Source of the DNA: JBDKTH01 sp964558295
GTDB taxonomy: Bacteria; Planctomycetota; Planctomycetia; Pirellulales; Thermoguttaceae
Direction: 5' to 3'
Length of the DNA: 14,261 nucleotides
Assembly: GCA_964558295.1 (NCBI GenBank)
Contig: CAZLDQ010000152.1
Span: 1 to 14,261 of the forward strand
A program made the position numbers and the translations under genes. The notes below the pieces were generated by a model. That model was not told the DNA's origin and made no database searches. It saw nothing but the letters and a program-made list of their open reading frames with translations. Shown piece after piece: positions 1 through 6,057 of this stretch; position 1 is the stretch's first letter; each line of letters opens with the position of its first letter.

Positions 1-596
1 CCTTCCCAGGTGTTGGCAATCCGCCGGGCGAAGATGCCGAAGTCCTGAAAGCCCAGCAGATAATCGCTGTAGGCCAAATGTCCCTGGTAAAACCACCATC
101 CGGCCAGGGTTGTTGATAGGAGGACCACCCCCCCGAACCGGAGGCTCGGCCTTCGCGCTCCCTGTTCTCGGCTCAAAGGAACGAGTTGATCCACCCGGCG
201 GCCAATGATGCGCCAGACCGCCATGCCCGAAACAAAGGCAAAAAACAACGGCTCCAAGTACCAAGGATTTGGAACACTTGCCGGAGAAAAGGCGGCCTGC
301 CGGAACTGTTCGACGAGCGGGATGATCGCACTGGAAAACAGCCAGGCAGCCGGGATGGGATCGCCCGGATCGTCACTCCCGGCGAGAGGTCGGGCCGCAT
401 ACCAAGCCCCCAGGCTGAGGCCTGCCCCGACCGCTAGCAGGACCAGCGGTCGCCAATCCCATAAGACTTCCGAGCGAAAGACGTCGTATCCATAAACCAG
501 ATGAATCCGCGAAAAGAGCAGATACCCGGCCGAAACCCAGGCGGCAAACCCGAGCAGTGCTAGCAGAAGCGGCGGGAGCCGTTGTTGTTTGTCCAT
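1..596 (-). CDS. Multi-pass membrane protein, DUF2079-like, N-terminal part (runs off window)
   Basis: An open frame reads from an ATG at 596-594 to the left edge without a stop, giving 198 residues of an incomplete protein. The start reads MDKQQRLPPLLLALLGFAAW, so a membrane segment begins almost at once. Further hydrophobic stretches lie near residues 50-70, 125-140 and 165-185. The visible end contains DYLLGFQDFGIFARRIANTW, which resembles the N-terminal signature of DUF2079 membrane proteins (an aspartate and a phenylalanine/isoleucine-rich turn just after a transmembrane helix). Members of that family have no settled function, though their layout recalls GT-C type glycosyltransferases. 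Reading frame and membrane character are seen directly; the DUF2079 assignment is from memory of the motif and is moderate. A candidate promoter lies about 50 bases upstream. The gene is divergent from the Mla-type operon. Confidence 0.7.
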   Translation of the reverse strand, partial: MDKQQRLPPLLLALLGFAAWVSAGYLLFSRIHLVYGYDVFRSEVLWDWRPLVLLAVGAGLSLGAWYAARPLAGSDDPGDPIPAAWLFSSAIIPLVEQFRQAAFSPASVPNPWYLEPLFFAFVSGMAVWRIIGRRVDQLVPLSREQGARRPSLRFGGVVLLSTTLAGWWFYQGHLAYSDYLLGFQDFGIFARRIANTWE

Positions 597-649
597 GTCG
601 CTCCCCACCGATGGTCCACCAACCCCAGAACCTAGCCATGTCAGGCCTT

Positions 650-678
650 AGGATACCTACGGATTCTCCAGGCGGCAA
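650..678 (-). promoter_or_regulatory. Candidate sigma-70-type promoter for the left-hand membrane protein
   Basis: Read on the minus strand, TTGCCG (678-673) is followed by exactly 17 bases and TATCCT (655-650). Each hexamer matches the consensus at four of six positions. Transcription would start near 643 and give a leader of about 47 bases before the ATG at 596. The spacing is ideal but the hexamers are only fair. Confidence 0.4.
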
Positions 679-693
679 GGTTTGCCTGGAGAA
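664..693. repeat. Perfect 10-bp inverted repeat overlapping a promoter -35
   Basis: TTCTCCAGGC at 664-673 is the exact reverse complement of GCCTGGAGAA at 684-693, with a 10-base spacer. The left arm abuts the -35 hexamer of the candidate minus-strand promoter and the spacer contains most of it, which would suit an operator. There is no T-tract on either side, so a terminator is unlikely. Confidence 0.5.
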
Positions 694-953
694 GGTGAGC
701 CAGCGTTCGGCCGCTACAGGCTGCGCAGTTGACGTAACCGGCAATCTTTTCTCAAGCGAAAAACCTCGCGAGCCGAATGAACAGATGGACCCGTTCCAGC
801 GTTTCTGTCACTTGGGGGAGGTGCAGACTACCCCAATTCGTCTGGAAACGCGGGCTGAACAGGACGTAGGATTGCCTTTTGCGTGGCACGAGAGCCGCGT
901 CCCAACGATTTACCCGATCACCAGTCCTCCACTTCCTATCCCCTCTCCTTGCC

Positions 954-1838
954 ATGGCCTCCGACGCCTCACTCCAAACACCTGAATCTCGGTCTGGCGG
1001 TTTGTTGGCGGGACTTGGCTATTGGATCACTGGATGGATCGCCGACATTGGTGGGACCGTGTACGATTGGATCTCCGGCCTGGGAAGCATCTCGGTTTTC
1101 GCCTTTACAATGGTCGGCTGGCTCTTCACTCGCCGACCGTGCAAAGGAACGATCCTGCCGAACTTCTATCAGATCGGTGTGCTGAGTCTTCCGGTGGTTG
1201 CGTTGACCGGAACGTTCATCGGCATGGTCCTGGCCGTGCAGAGTTATGCGCAGTTTCGCATGCTGGGACTGCAAACGCGGCTGGGGGCGGTGATCAATAT
1301 GTCGCTGGTTCGCGAGTTGGGGCCGGTCTTGGCGGCGACGATGTTGGCCGGTCGGGTGGGCAGTTCGATGGCTGCGGAGTTGGGCACGATGCGCGTCACT
1401 GAACAGATCGATGCCCTGGCCGTGATGGGGGCCAATCCCGTCCACTATCTCGTCGTCCCCCGGTTTCTCGGTTGCCTCGTGTTGATTCCGTTACTTACCG
1501 TGATGGCCGACTTTATGGGGGTCGTCGGCGGTTACTTCTACAGCGTCTACCTCCTTGACATTGACTCCTACCACTATATTGAGAATTCCGCCCATTTTGT
1601 CGGCAAGTTCGACTTCTTCTCAGGCGTGTTCAAGAGCTTCTTTTTCGGCGCTGCGATTGCGATGATCGGCTGCCATCGCGGGTTCAACTGCGATGCCGGG
1701 GCCGAAGGCGTCGGCCGGGCGGCGACCGAGGCTTTTGTCTATTCGTTTGTTGTGATTTTGTTCCTGGATCTGATGCTCGGCATCGGCTTGGAGAAGTTCT
1801 ACTCGATGCTCTGGCCACAGGCGCCGTCGTTGTTTTAA
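954..1838 (+). CDS. mlaE: MlaE/YrbE-type lipid ABC transporter permease
   Basis: This is the permease of an MCE-associated ABC transporter that moves phospholipid through the inner membrane, expected to work as a dimer with the MlaF ATPase and the MlaD-like protein encoded next. The 294-residue product carries the MlaE family core: TGTFIGMVLAVQSY near residue 85, RELGPVLAATMLAGRVGSS at 120-138 and AAELGTMRVTEQIDALAVMG at 140-159. These include the conserved E-Q-I-D-A-L loop thought to contact the ATPase. About five hydrophobic segments follow an N-terminal amphipathic stretch. The frame stays open upstream to a TTG at 879, but I chose the ATG at 954 because it gives the usual family length; no clear Shine-Dalgarno is visible. 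MlaF starts 33 bases downstream. The name follows family similarity; the transported lipid is not known from sequence. Confidence 0.92.
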   Translation: MASDASLQTPESRSGGLLAGLGYWITGWIADIGGTVYDWISGLGSISVFAFTMVGWLFTRRPCKGTILPNFYQIGVLSLPVVALTGTFIGMVLAVQSYAQFRMLGLQTRLGAVINMSLVRELGPVLAATMLAGRVGSSMAAELGTMRVTEQIDALAVMGANPVHYLVVPRFLGCLVLIPLLTVMADFMGVVGGYFYSVYLLDIDSYHYIENSAHFVGKFDFFSGVFKSFFFGAAIAMIGCHRGFNCDAGAEGVGRAATEAFVYSFVVILFLDLMLGIGLEKFYSMLWPQAPSLF

Positions 1839-1871
1839 CCGTTGGGAGGCGACCCGCCGTCGCGGTAATTG

Positions 1872-2705
1872 ATGGTTGATGCATCCCATAATCCGGTCGG
1901 GACAGCCCCGTCGCTGCTGACGATCGAGCAGTTGAACATGACCCTGGGGCACCACGCCGTACTCCGCGATCTCGACTTCCACGTCCCCCGCGGCCAGACC
2001 TTGGCCATCATCGGCGAAAGCGGTTGTGGCAAGACGGTGCTTCTGAAGACAATCATCGGGCTCCTGCGGCCGACTCGGGGGAGCGTCTACTTCGACGGGC
2101 AAAACCTGGCCGCGTTGTCGGAAAAGGAACTGACCCAGCAGCGGATCCGCTACGGCTTCGTGTTTCAGCAGGCAGCTTTGTTCGACAGCATGACCATCGG
2201 GCAGAATGTCGCCTTTCCCCTGCGTCAGCATACCCGCAAAACCGAGAACGAGATCCGCCAGATTGTCCTCACACGTCTGGCTGAGGTCGGCTTGCCGGAG
2301 ACCGTGATCGACAAGAAACCGGCGGAACTCTCCGGCGGGATGCGCAAGCGGGTCGGGCTGGCCCGGGCCCTTGCCCTCGAACCGGAACTGGTGCTCTACG
2401 ATGAGCCGACCACTGGGCTCGATCCGATCATGAGCGATGTGATCAACGAGTTGATTCTCAGCACGCGGCGGCAGCATCCGGTCACGAGCATCGTGGTGAC
2501 GCATGACATGCACACGACGCAGAAGGTGGCCGACCGGGTGATCATGCTTTATCCCCTCAACCGCTTGCGCCGGGACGAACCGCAGATCCTCTACGATGGT
2601 CCGCCCGACGCGATCGAGGACTGTCCCGATCAGCGGGTTGTGCAATTCGTACGTGGGGAGGCAGGAGAGCGGCTGATGGAAATGCGGCAGCAGAATGGGA
2701 GTTGA
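1872..2705 (+). CDS. mlaF: MlaF-type ABC transporter ATPase
   Basis: This cytoplasmic ATPase powers the MlaE permease. All nucleotide-binding elements of a functional ABC subunit are visible in the 277-residue product: Walker A GESGCGKT (48-55), Q-loop Gln99, signature LSGGM (153-157), Walker B LVLYDE (173-178) followed by PTTGLDP, and switch His211 in VVTHDM. The C-terminal tail of about 50 residues contains an ILYDGPPDAI segment typical of the Mla/Ttg2A branch. I start at the ATG at 1872; a TTG directly before it would add one residue. A GGGAGG at 1844-1849 is too far upstream to be an ordinary ribosome site. The mlaD GTG starts three bases after this stop, so the genes are almost certainly co-transcribed and probably translationally coupled. 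Confidence 0.93.
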   Translation: MVDASHNPVGTAPSLLTIEQLNMTLGHHAVLRDLDFHVPRGQTLAIIGESGCGKTVLLKTIIGLLRPTRGSVYFDGQNLAALSEKELTQQRIRYGFVFQQAALFDSMTIGQNVAFPLRQHTRKTENEIRQIVLTRLAEVGLPETVIDKKPAELSGGMRKRVGLARALALEPELVLYDEPTTGLDPIMSDVINELILSTRRQHPVTSIVVTHDMHTTQKVADRVIMLYPLNRLRRDEPQILYDGPPDAIEDCPDQRVVQFVRGEAGERLMEMRQQNGS

Positions 2706-2708
2706 GCT

Positions 2709-3800
2709 GTGAACGAACGGGTCGTGCGATTCCGAATTGGCGTGATGGTCTTGGCCGCGATACTGGCCTCCGGGATTTTGCTGATCATGTTTGGCGAGAC
2801 CCGTGGCCTCTTGGAGCCGACCTACACGATCAAGATCGCCTTTGCAGATGCCCCGGGCGTCAGCGAAGGTTCGCCGATCCGTCGCAGTGGGATTGTGATC
2901 GGCAAGGTCGTCGACGTGGAACCGATGGATGCGGGGGGCGTTCTGGTCACTGCGGAGATTCAAGATCGGATCAAGCTGCGACGGAATGAGGTCTGCCGGA
3001 TCAGTACCAACCTGCTGGGCGACTCGATGCTGAACTTCATGCGTCAGCCCGGTCAACTGAAAGAACCCGTTCAACCGGGGGAAACGCTTCAGGGGACCGT
3101 CGCCCCGGATCCAATGACCGTGGTGATGGACATGCAGGAACGCTTGGGCCAAGCCATCAACTCGGTAAGCCAGACCAGCCAGGACCTGGGGAACGTTGTC
3201 CGCAAGATCGGCGGAATGCTAGACAATAACGAACAGCGAATTAACACGATGATCGCCAAGGCTGATGACACCTTGGGGGTGATCAACGAAACGGCCCGGG
3301 GGGCAAACAGGATTGTTGGCTGCCCCGAAACCCAACAGCAAATTCGCGATAGCCTCGAACAGCTTCCGCTCGTCCTCAAGGACATGCGCACGACGTTGGC
3401 GCGGATCAACGATGCCGTGGTCATGTTGGACCGCAACCTGACGAACGTCGAGGGCTTCACACGACCCTTGGGCCAACAGGGCGATGCCTTGGTCACACGA
3501 CTCAACGGAAGTGTTGACAAACTCGATCAGGTAATGGAACAGTTGGTCGTCTTTTCCCAGGGGCTCAACAGCCAACAAGGCACGCTGGGGCAATTGCTCC
3601 ACAATCGCGAACTCTACGACAACCTGAACCGTGCGGCGATGAACGTCGAAGATCTCACCCGGCAACTCGAACCGATCCTCCGCGATGCGCGGGTCTTCTC
3701 CGACAAGATCGCCCGGCATCCCGAATCACTCGGCGTGCGTGGCGTCATTGATCGGAACCCCGGCACCAAAGGCGTCCCAACGTTCGGTTTGCCGCGGTAG
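2709..3800 (+). CDS. mlaD: MlaD-type MCE-domain lipid-binding protein
   Basis: This is an inner-membrane-anchored periplasmic protein that binds or channels lipid as part of an MCE complex. The 363-residue product has one N-terminal membrane helix (about residues 8-28) and a single MCE domain (about 38-116) with the typical DAPGVSEGSPIRRSGIVIGK core. A long C-terminal region (about 130-340) is predominantly helical and rich in Q, N, L and D, and probably coiled. It is longer than E. coli MlaD (about 180 residues) and resembles MCE proteins whose C-terminal helices extend the lipid tunnel. Translation starts at a GTG (2709) three bases after the mlaF stop. No MlaC-like periplasmic shuttle follows. 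The MCE assignment is firm; the tunnel-like role of the tail is inferred. Confidence 0.9.
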   Translation: MNERVVRFRIGVMVLAAILASGILLIMFGETRGLLEPTYTIKIAFADAPGVSEGSPIRRSGIVIGKVVDVEPMDAGGVLVTAEIQDRIKLRRNEVCRISTNLLGDSMLNFMRQPGQLKEPVQPGETLQGTVAPDPMTVVMDMQERLGQAINSVSQTSQDLGNVVRKIGGMLDNNEQRINTMIAKADDTLGVINETARGANRIVGCPETQQQIRDSLEQLPLVLKDMRTTLARINDAVVMLDRNLTNVEGFTRPLGQQGDALVTRLNGSVDKLDQVMEQLVVFSQGLNSQQGTLGQLLHNRELYDNLNRAAMNVEDLTRQLEPILRDARVFSDKIARHPESLGVRGVIDRNPGTKGVPTFGLPR

Positions 3801-3859
3801 GAGTGGCGGATGGTGGACTGCGTCAACGGCAGGGCTTGCCCCGCGTTCCTTCCCCCCGC

Positions 3860-4417
3860 TCAATGCGGTAAGCTGTTCGGCGACAGGGGCGATGCGGGCG
3901 GAACGGCGGCGGGCAACGAGCCGTCCAGCCCGACGGTCGGCGTTGCAGGAAGCCTTGGAACGGGAACTCCCATCACGCCGCCCGACGTCTGCACTGCGGA
4001 TCGCAGTTGTTGAGCCCGATCGATCAACTGCTCGGTCGGGACCGTCACCTGGGGACGTAATTGGTAGGTGAAGACTCGTTGATCGCGGAATTCGCCCGGA
4101 ACGAGGTTCTCGGAGAAGAAATCCAACGGCGGAATCTCATACCAAGGAGGCAGCATCGGCTGCATTACGGTGAGCGTCTCGAAGCCGTCCTTGACCAGGC
4201 GAATTTCCCGTGTCCCGTAATAAAGAAAATCCGTGGAGATGGGCGTTACGCCGATCTCGTGGTTGTCGACATAGACCAGTGCCCCCGGGGGATTGCTGCG
4301 GATGGTCATTCTCCGCTGTACGCAACCGGGTAAGCTGATGAGCACGACCAAGGCCGCCAAGACCCCAATACAACGGAGTCGGCGACGCCTCCGGACCGTT
4401 TGGGTTCGTTCGGACAT
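3860..4417 (-). CDS. PEGA-domain lipoprotein
   Basis: This 185-residue protein is likely an envelope lipoprotein of unknown role. The N-terminus has a run of arginines (9-13), a hydrophobic segment and a cysteine at residue 32 in SLPGC. This fits a lipobox, although proline at -2 is not canonical. Residues of about 36-85 match a PEGA domain (SNPPGALVYVDNHEIGVTP, then YYGTREIRLVKDGFET). A following PPWYEIPPLDFFSENLVP stretch is, from memory, common to planctomycete homologues. The C-terminus is low-complexity, rich in proline and alanine. The ATG at 4417 is chosen because AGGAG lies 10 bases upstream; a longer in-frame extension to 4813 overlaps the divergent phosphatase gene and is not believable. 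It converges on mlaD with a 59-base gap and is divergent from the PP2C gene. Confidence 0.82.
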   Translation of the reverse strand: MSERTQTVRRRRRLRCIGVLAALVVLISLPGCVQRRMTIRSNPPGALVYVDNHEIGVTPISTDFLYYGTREIRLVKDGFETLTVMQPMLPPWYEIPPLDFFSENLVPGEFRDQRVFTYQLRPQVTVPTEQLIDRAQQLRSAVQTSGGVMGVPVPRLPATPTVGLDGSLPAAVPPASPLSPNSLPH

Positions 4418-4427
4418 GGCGAAATCG

Positions 4428-4432
4428 CTCCT
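4428..4432 (-). promoter_or_regulatory. Ribosome binding site of the PEGA lipoprotein
   Basis: AGGAG on the minus strand lies 10 bases before the ATG at 4417. It fixes this start over the in-frame upstream extension. Confidence 0.6.
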
Positions 4433-4459
4433 ACCACAGATGAGTCGAAAAGCGGCCAG

Positions 4460-4488
4460 AGTATAGCTATCTGGTGGCTGGACGCCTA
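4460..4488 (-). promoter_or_regulatory. Candidate promoter of the PEGA lipoprotein
   Basis: On the minus strand a TATACT -10 hexamer (4465-4460, five of six matches) lies 17 bases after TAGGCG (4488-4483, three of six). The leader to the ATG at 4417 would be about 36 bases. The -10 is good and the -35 weak. Confidence 0.35.
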
Positions 4489-4524
4489 GGCCGAATGAAA
4501 TGGCTGGTTGTGGAGCAACCGGGA

Positions 4525-4533
4525 GGTTACAAT
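4525..4533 (+). promoter_or_regulatory. Candidate -10 element of the PP2C gene
   Basis: GGTTACAAT contains TACAAT (five of six matches to the -10 consensus). No acceptable -35 exists at 16-18 bases; a TTGTGG lies only 14 bases upstream. Transcription would start near 4540, close to the alternative GTG start at 4542. Confidence 0.3.
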
Positions 4534-4607
4534 AGAGGGGTGTGGGACTCCTGATTAAACTGGGGCCGGGGGATAGCCCCCCCGACGGTGACTGCTTGGC
4601 GGCTGGC

Positions 4608-5903
4608 ATGGATCCAAATGCGGTGAACTGGGACCACTGTCTGGAGTACGCGGAGCTCAGCGACGTGGGCCTTCGGCGCGCAAACAACCAGGACTCGAAG
4701 GCCCTGGTAATTGCGGGCGGGGAAGACAAGTGGACCCGCCGGGGACATCTGTTCATGGTGGCCGACGGCATGGGGGCCCACGCGGCCGGTGAATTGGCGA
4801 GCAAGTTGGCCACGGATATCGTTCCGCTGACCTACTATAAGCTGGTCGATCAGGCCCCGCCCCAAGCCTTGCTGGCGGCCATCCAGGATGCCAATACCCA
4901 GATTCACACGCGGGGCCAAGCCTCCGAGGATTTTCGGGGGATGGGGACGACGGCCAGCGTCCTGGTCTTGTTGCCCCAAGGGGCTTTGGTGGCCCAAGTT
5001 GGCGACAGCCGCGTCTACCGCTGGCGCAACCATCAGCTCGAACAACTCACGTTCGACCATAGTCTGGTTTGGGAACTTCGGGCCTCGGGCCAGATTTCTG
5101 CGGAGGCGACCCCCTCCTTTGTGCCCAAGAACGTGATTACCCGGTCCTTGGGTCCGAGTCCTCAGGTTCAAGTTGATCTTGAGGGAATCTTCCCCATTCA
5201 AGTGGGGGACACCTTCCTGCTTTGCAGCGATGGGCTTTCCGGCCAAGTTGAGGATAACGAAATCGGTAAGATCCTTGGCTGTCTGCCGCTGGGCGAGGCC
5301 TTGCGGGCTTTGGTTGACTTGGCGAATTTACGAGGTGGACCGGACAATATTACGGTCGTGGCGGTCCGAGTCCTTGCTCCCTTGACCTGCGCGGAGACGG
5401 CCAACCAAGCCGAGACCTCGGCACCGGCGATGGTGCAGCCGGTGCGCCCGGTGGTCTGGGGGCTCTTGGGAGGGTTTACCCTGCTGGCCGTGATGCTTGC
5501 CCTTTTCGGGTTGCTTCTTCCGGCGGCCGTTTGTGCGGTGGCGCCAATTGGGGCGGGCCTTGCCGCACTCATGCAACGTTACGGGGGGGCGAAAGCGTAT
5601 CAGGACGTTGGCCCTCCCATGGGCCGCGGGCGCTCTTCGGCATGGGATGCCACACCCGATGCTGGTTTTGTTGCGCGTTTGACCGATATTGTCAATCAGT
5701 TGCAGGAGGCGGCGGTTCACGATCGCTGGTCCATTGATTGGGACCGCTTTAACGGCCATTTTCAAATCGCCAAGACCGCCGCCCAAGCCGGACGCTACGT
5801 TGAAGCGATTCGCGGGCTTTGCCGCGCGATCAGTTTCATGATGGGCGAATTGAAAAATCAGCGTTCCCGCAGAAGGGCCGGCGGGAACAGTATCTTCGAA
5901 TAA
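4608..5903 (+). CDS. PP2C-family (PPM) Ser/Thr protein phosphatase with C-terminal membrane segments
   Basis: A metal-dependent protein phosphatase that would reverse Ser/Thr phosphorylation near the cytoplasmic membrane. From the ATG at 4608 the product has 431 residues. PPM motifs appear in order: SDVGLRRANNQDS (18-30, metal-binding Asp29), MVADGMGAHAAGE (50-62, Asp53), GMGTTASV, AQVGDSRVYRW, LTFDHSLV, ITRSLGP, LLCSDGLSGQV and GGPDNITVV. All metal-ligand aspartates are therefore present. The usual DGMGGH reads DGMGAH. After the catalytic domain come about 45 hydrophobic residues, likely two membrane helices, then a roughly 90-residue soluble tail with no recognised domain. An in-frame GTG at 4542 would add 22 residues and lies just after a -10-like TACAAT, so a leaderless longer form is possible. 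No partner kinase is encoded in this window. Confidence 0.88.
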   Translation: MDPNAVNWDHCLEYAELSDVGLRRANNQDSKALVIAGGEDKWTRRGHLFMVADGMGAHAAGELASKLATDIVPLTYYKLVDQAPPQALLAAIQDANTQIHTRGQASEDFRGMGTTASVLVLLPQGALVAQVGDSRVYRWRNHQLEQLTFDHSLVWELRASGQISAEATPSFVPKNVITRSLGPSPQVQVDLEGIFPIQVGDTFLLCSDGLSGQVEDNEIGKILGCLPLGEALRALVDLANLRGGPDNITVVAVRVLAPLTCAETANQAETSAPAMVQPVRPVVWGLLGGFTLLAVMLALFGLLLPAAVCAVAPIGAGLAALMQRYGGAKAYQDVGPPMGRGRSSAWDATPDAGFVARLTDIVNQLQEAAVHDRWSIDWDRFNGHFQIAKTAAQAGRYVEAIRGLCRAISFMMGELKNQRSRRRAGGNSIFE

Positions 5904-5905
5904 AA

Positions 5906-5925
5906 AGAGGCGTCGCAACGCCTCT
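5906..5925. terminator. Perfect 8-bp hairpin just after the PP2C stop; T-tract only on the minus strand
   Basis: AGAGGCGT and ACGCCTCT form a perfect 8-bp stem with a CGCA loop, two bases after the PP2C stop codon. On the plus strand it is preceded by an A-run and followed by no T-run. On the minus strand it is followed by TTTTT. It therefore looks like an intrinsic terminator for minus-strand transcription, although no minus-strand gene lies to its right for several kilobases. It may still end the PP2C message in a U-independent way. Confidence 0.45.
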
Positions 5926-6057
5926 CCACTCATCGAAGGGGTTGGGGCTGGACGCTGGGGAGACGTTCACGTAAAAACTCTTCCTCTGAACGCTGAACCC
6001 GCCACCTCTGGCCTCCTGACCCTTCCGTCCCGAACCTCTATCCCCGAGTCCCAATCC

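Larger units (their letters stand above)
597..953. other. Intergenic region between divergent genes
   Basis: This 357-base stretch separates the left-hand membrane protein from mlaE. It holds a candidate minus-strand promoter (650-678), a perfect 10-bp inverted repeat (664-693) overlapping its -35 element, and a weak sigma-54-like GG-N10-GC pattern at 885-898 facing mlaE. Several short open frames cross it, but none has a convincing start, composition or protein character, so I call no gene here. Confidence 0.6.

Noticed and set aside
729..757. TTGACG at 729-734 as a promoter -35 for mlaE
   Set aside because: The hexamer is good, but at 16-18 bases no -10-like sequence follows (TCAAGC at 17).
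1620..3152. Long minus-strand open frame (510 codons) across the Mla operon
   Set aside because: It lies antisense to three overlapping or abutting real genes with clear family motifs. Its histidine- and arginine-rich product shows no domain; it is a GC-driven shadow.
4418..4813. N-terminal extension of the PEGA lipoprotein
   Set aside because: It would run through the divergent PP2C start and put the signal segment in mid-protein. The internal ATG at 4417 has a ribosome site and leads straight into a signal sequence.
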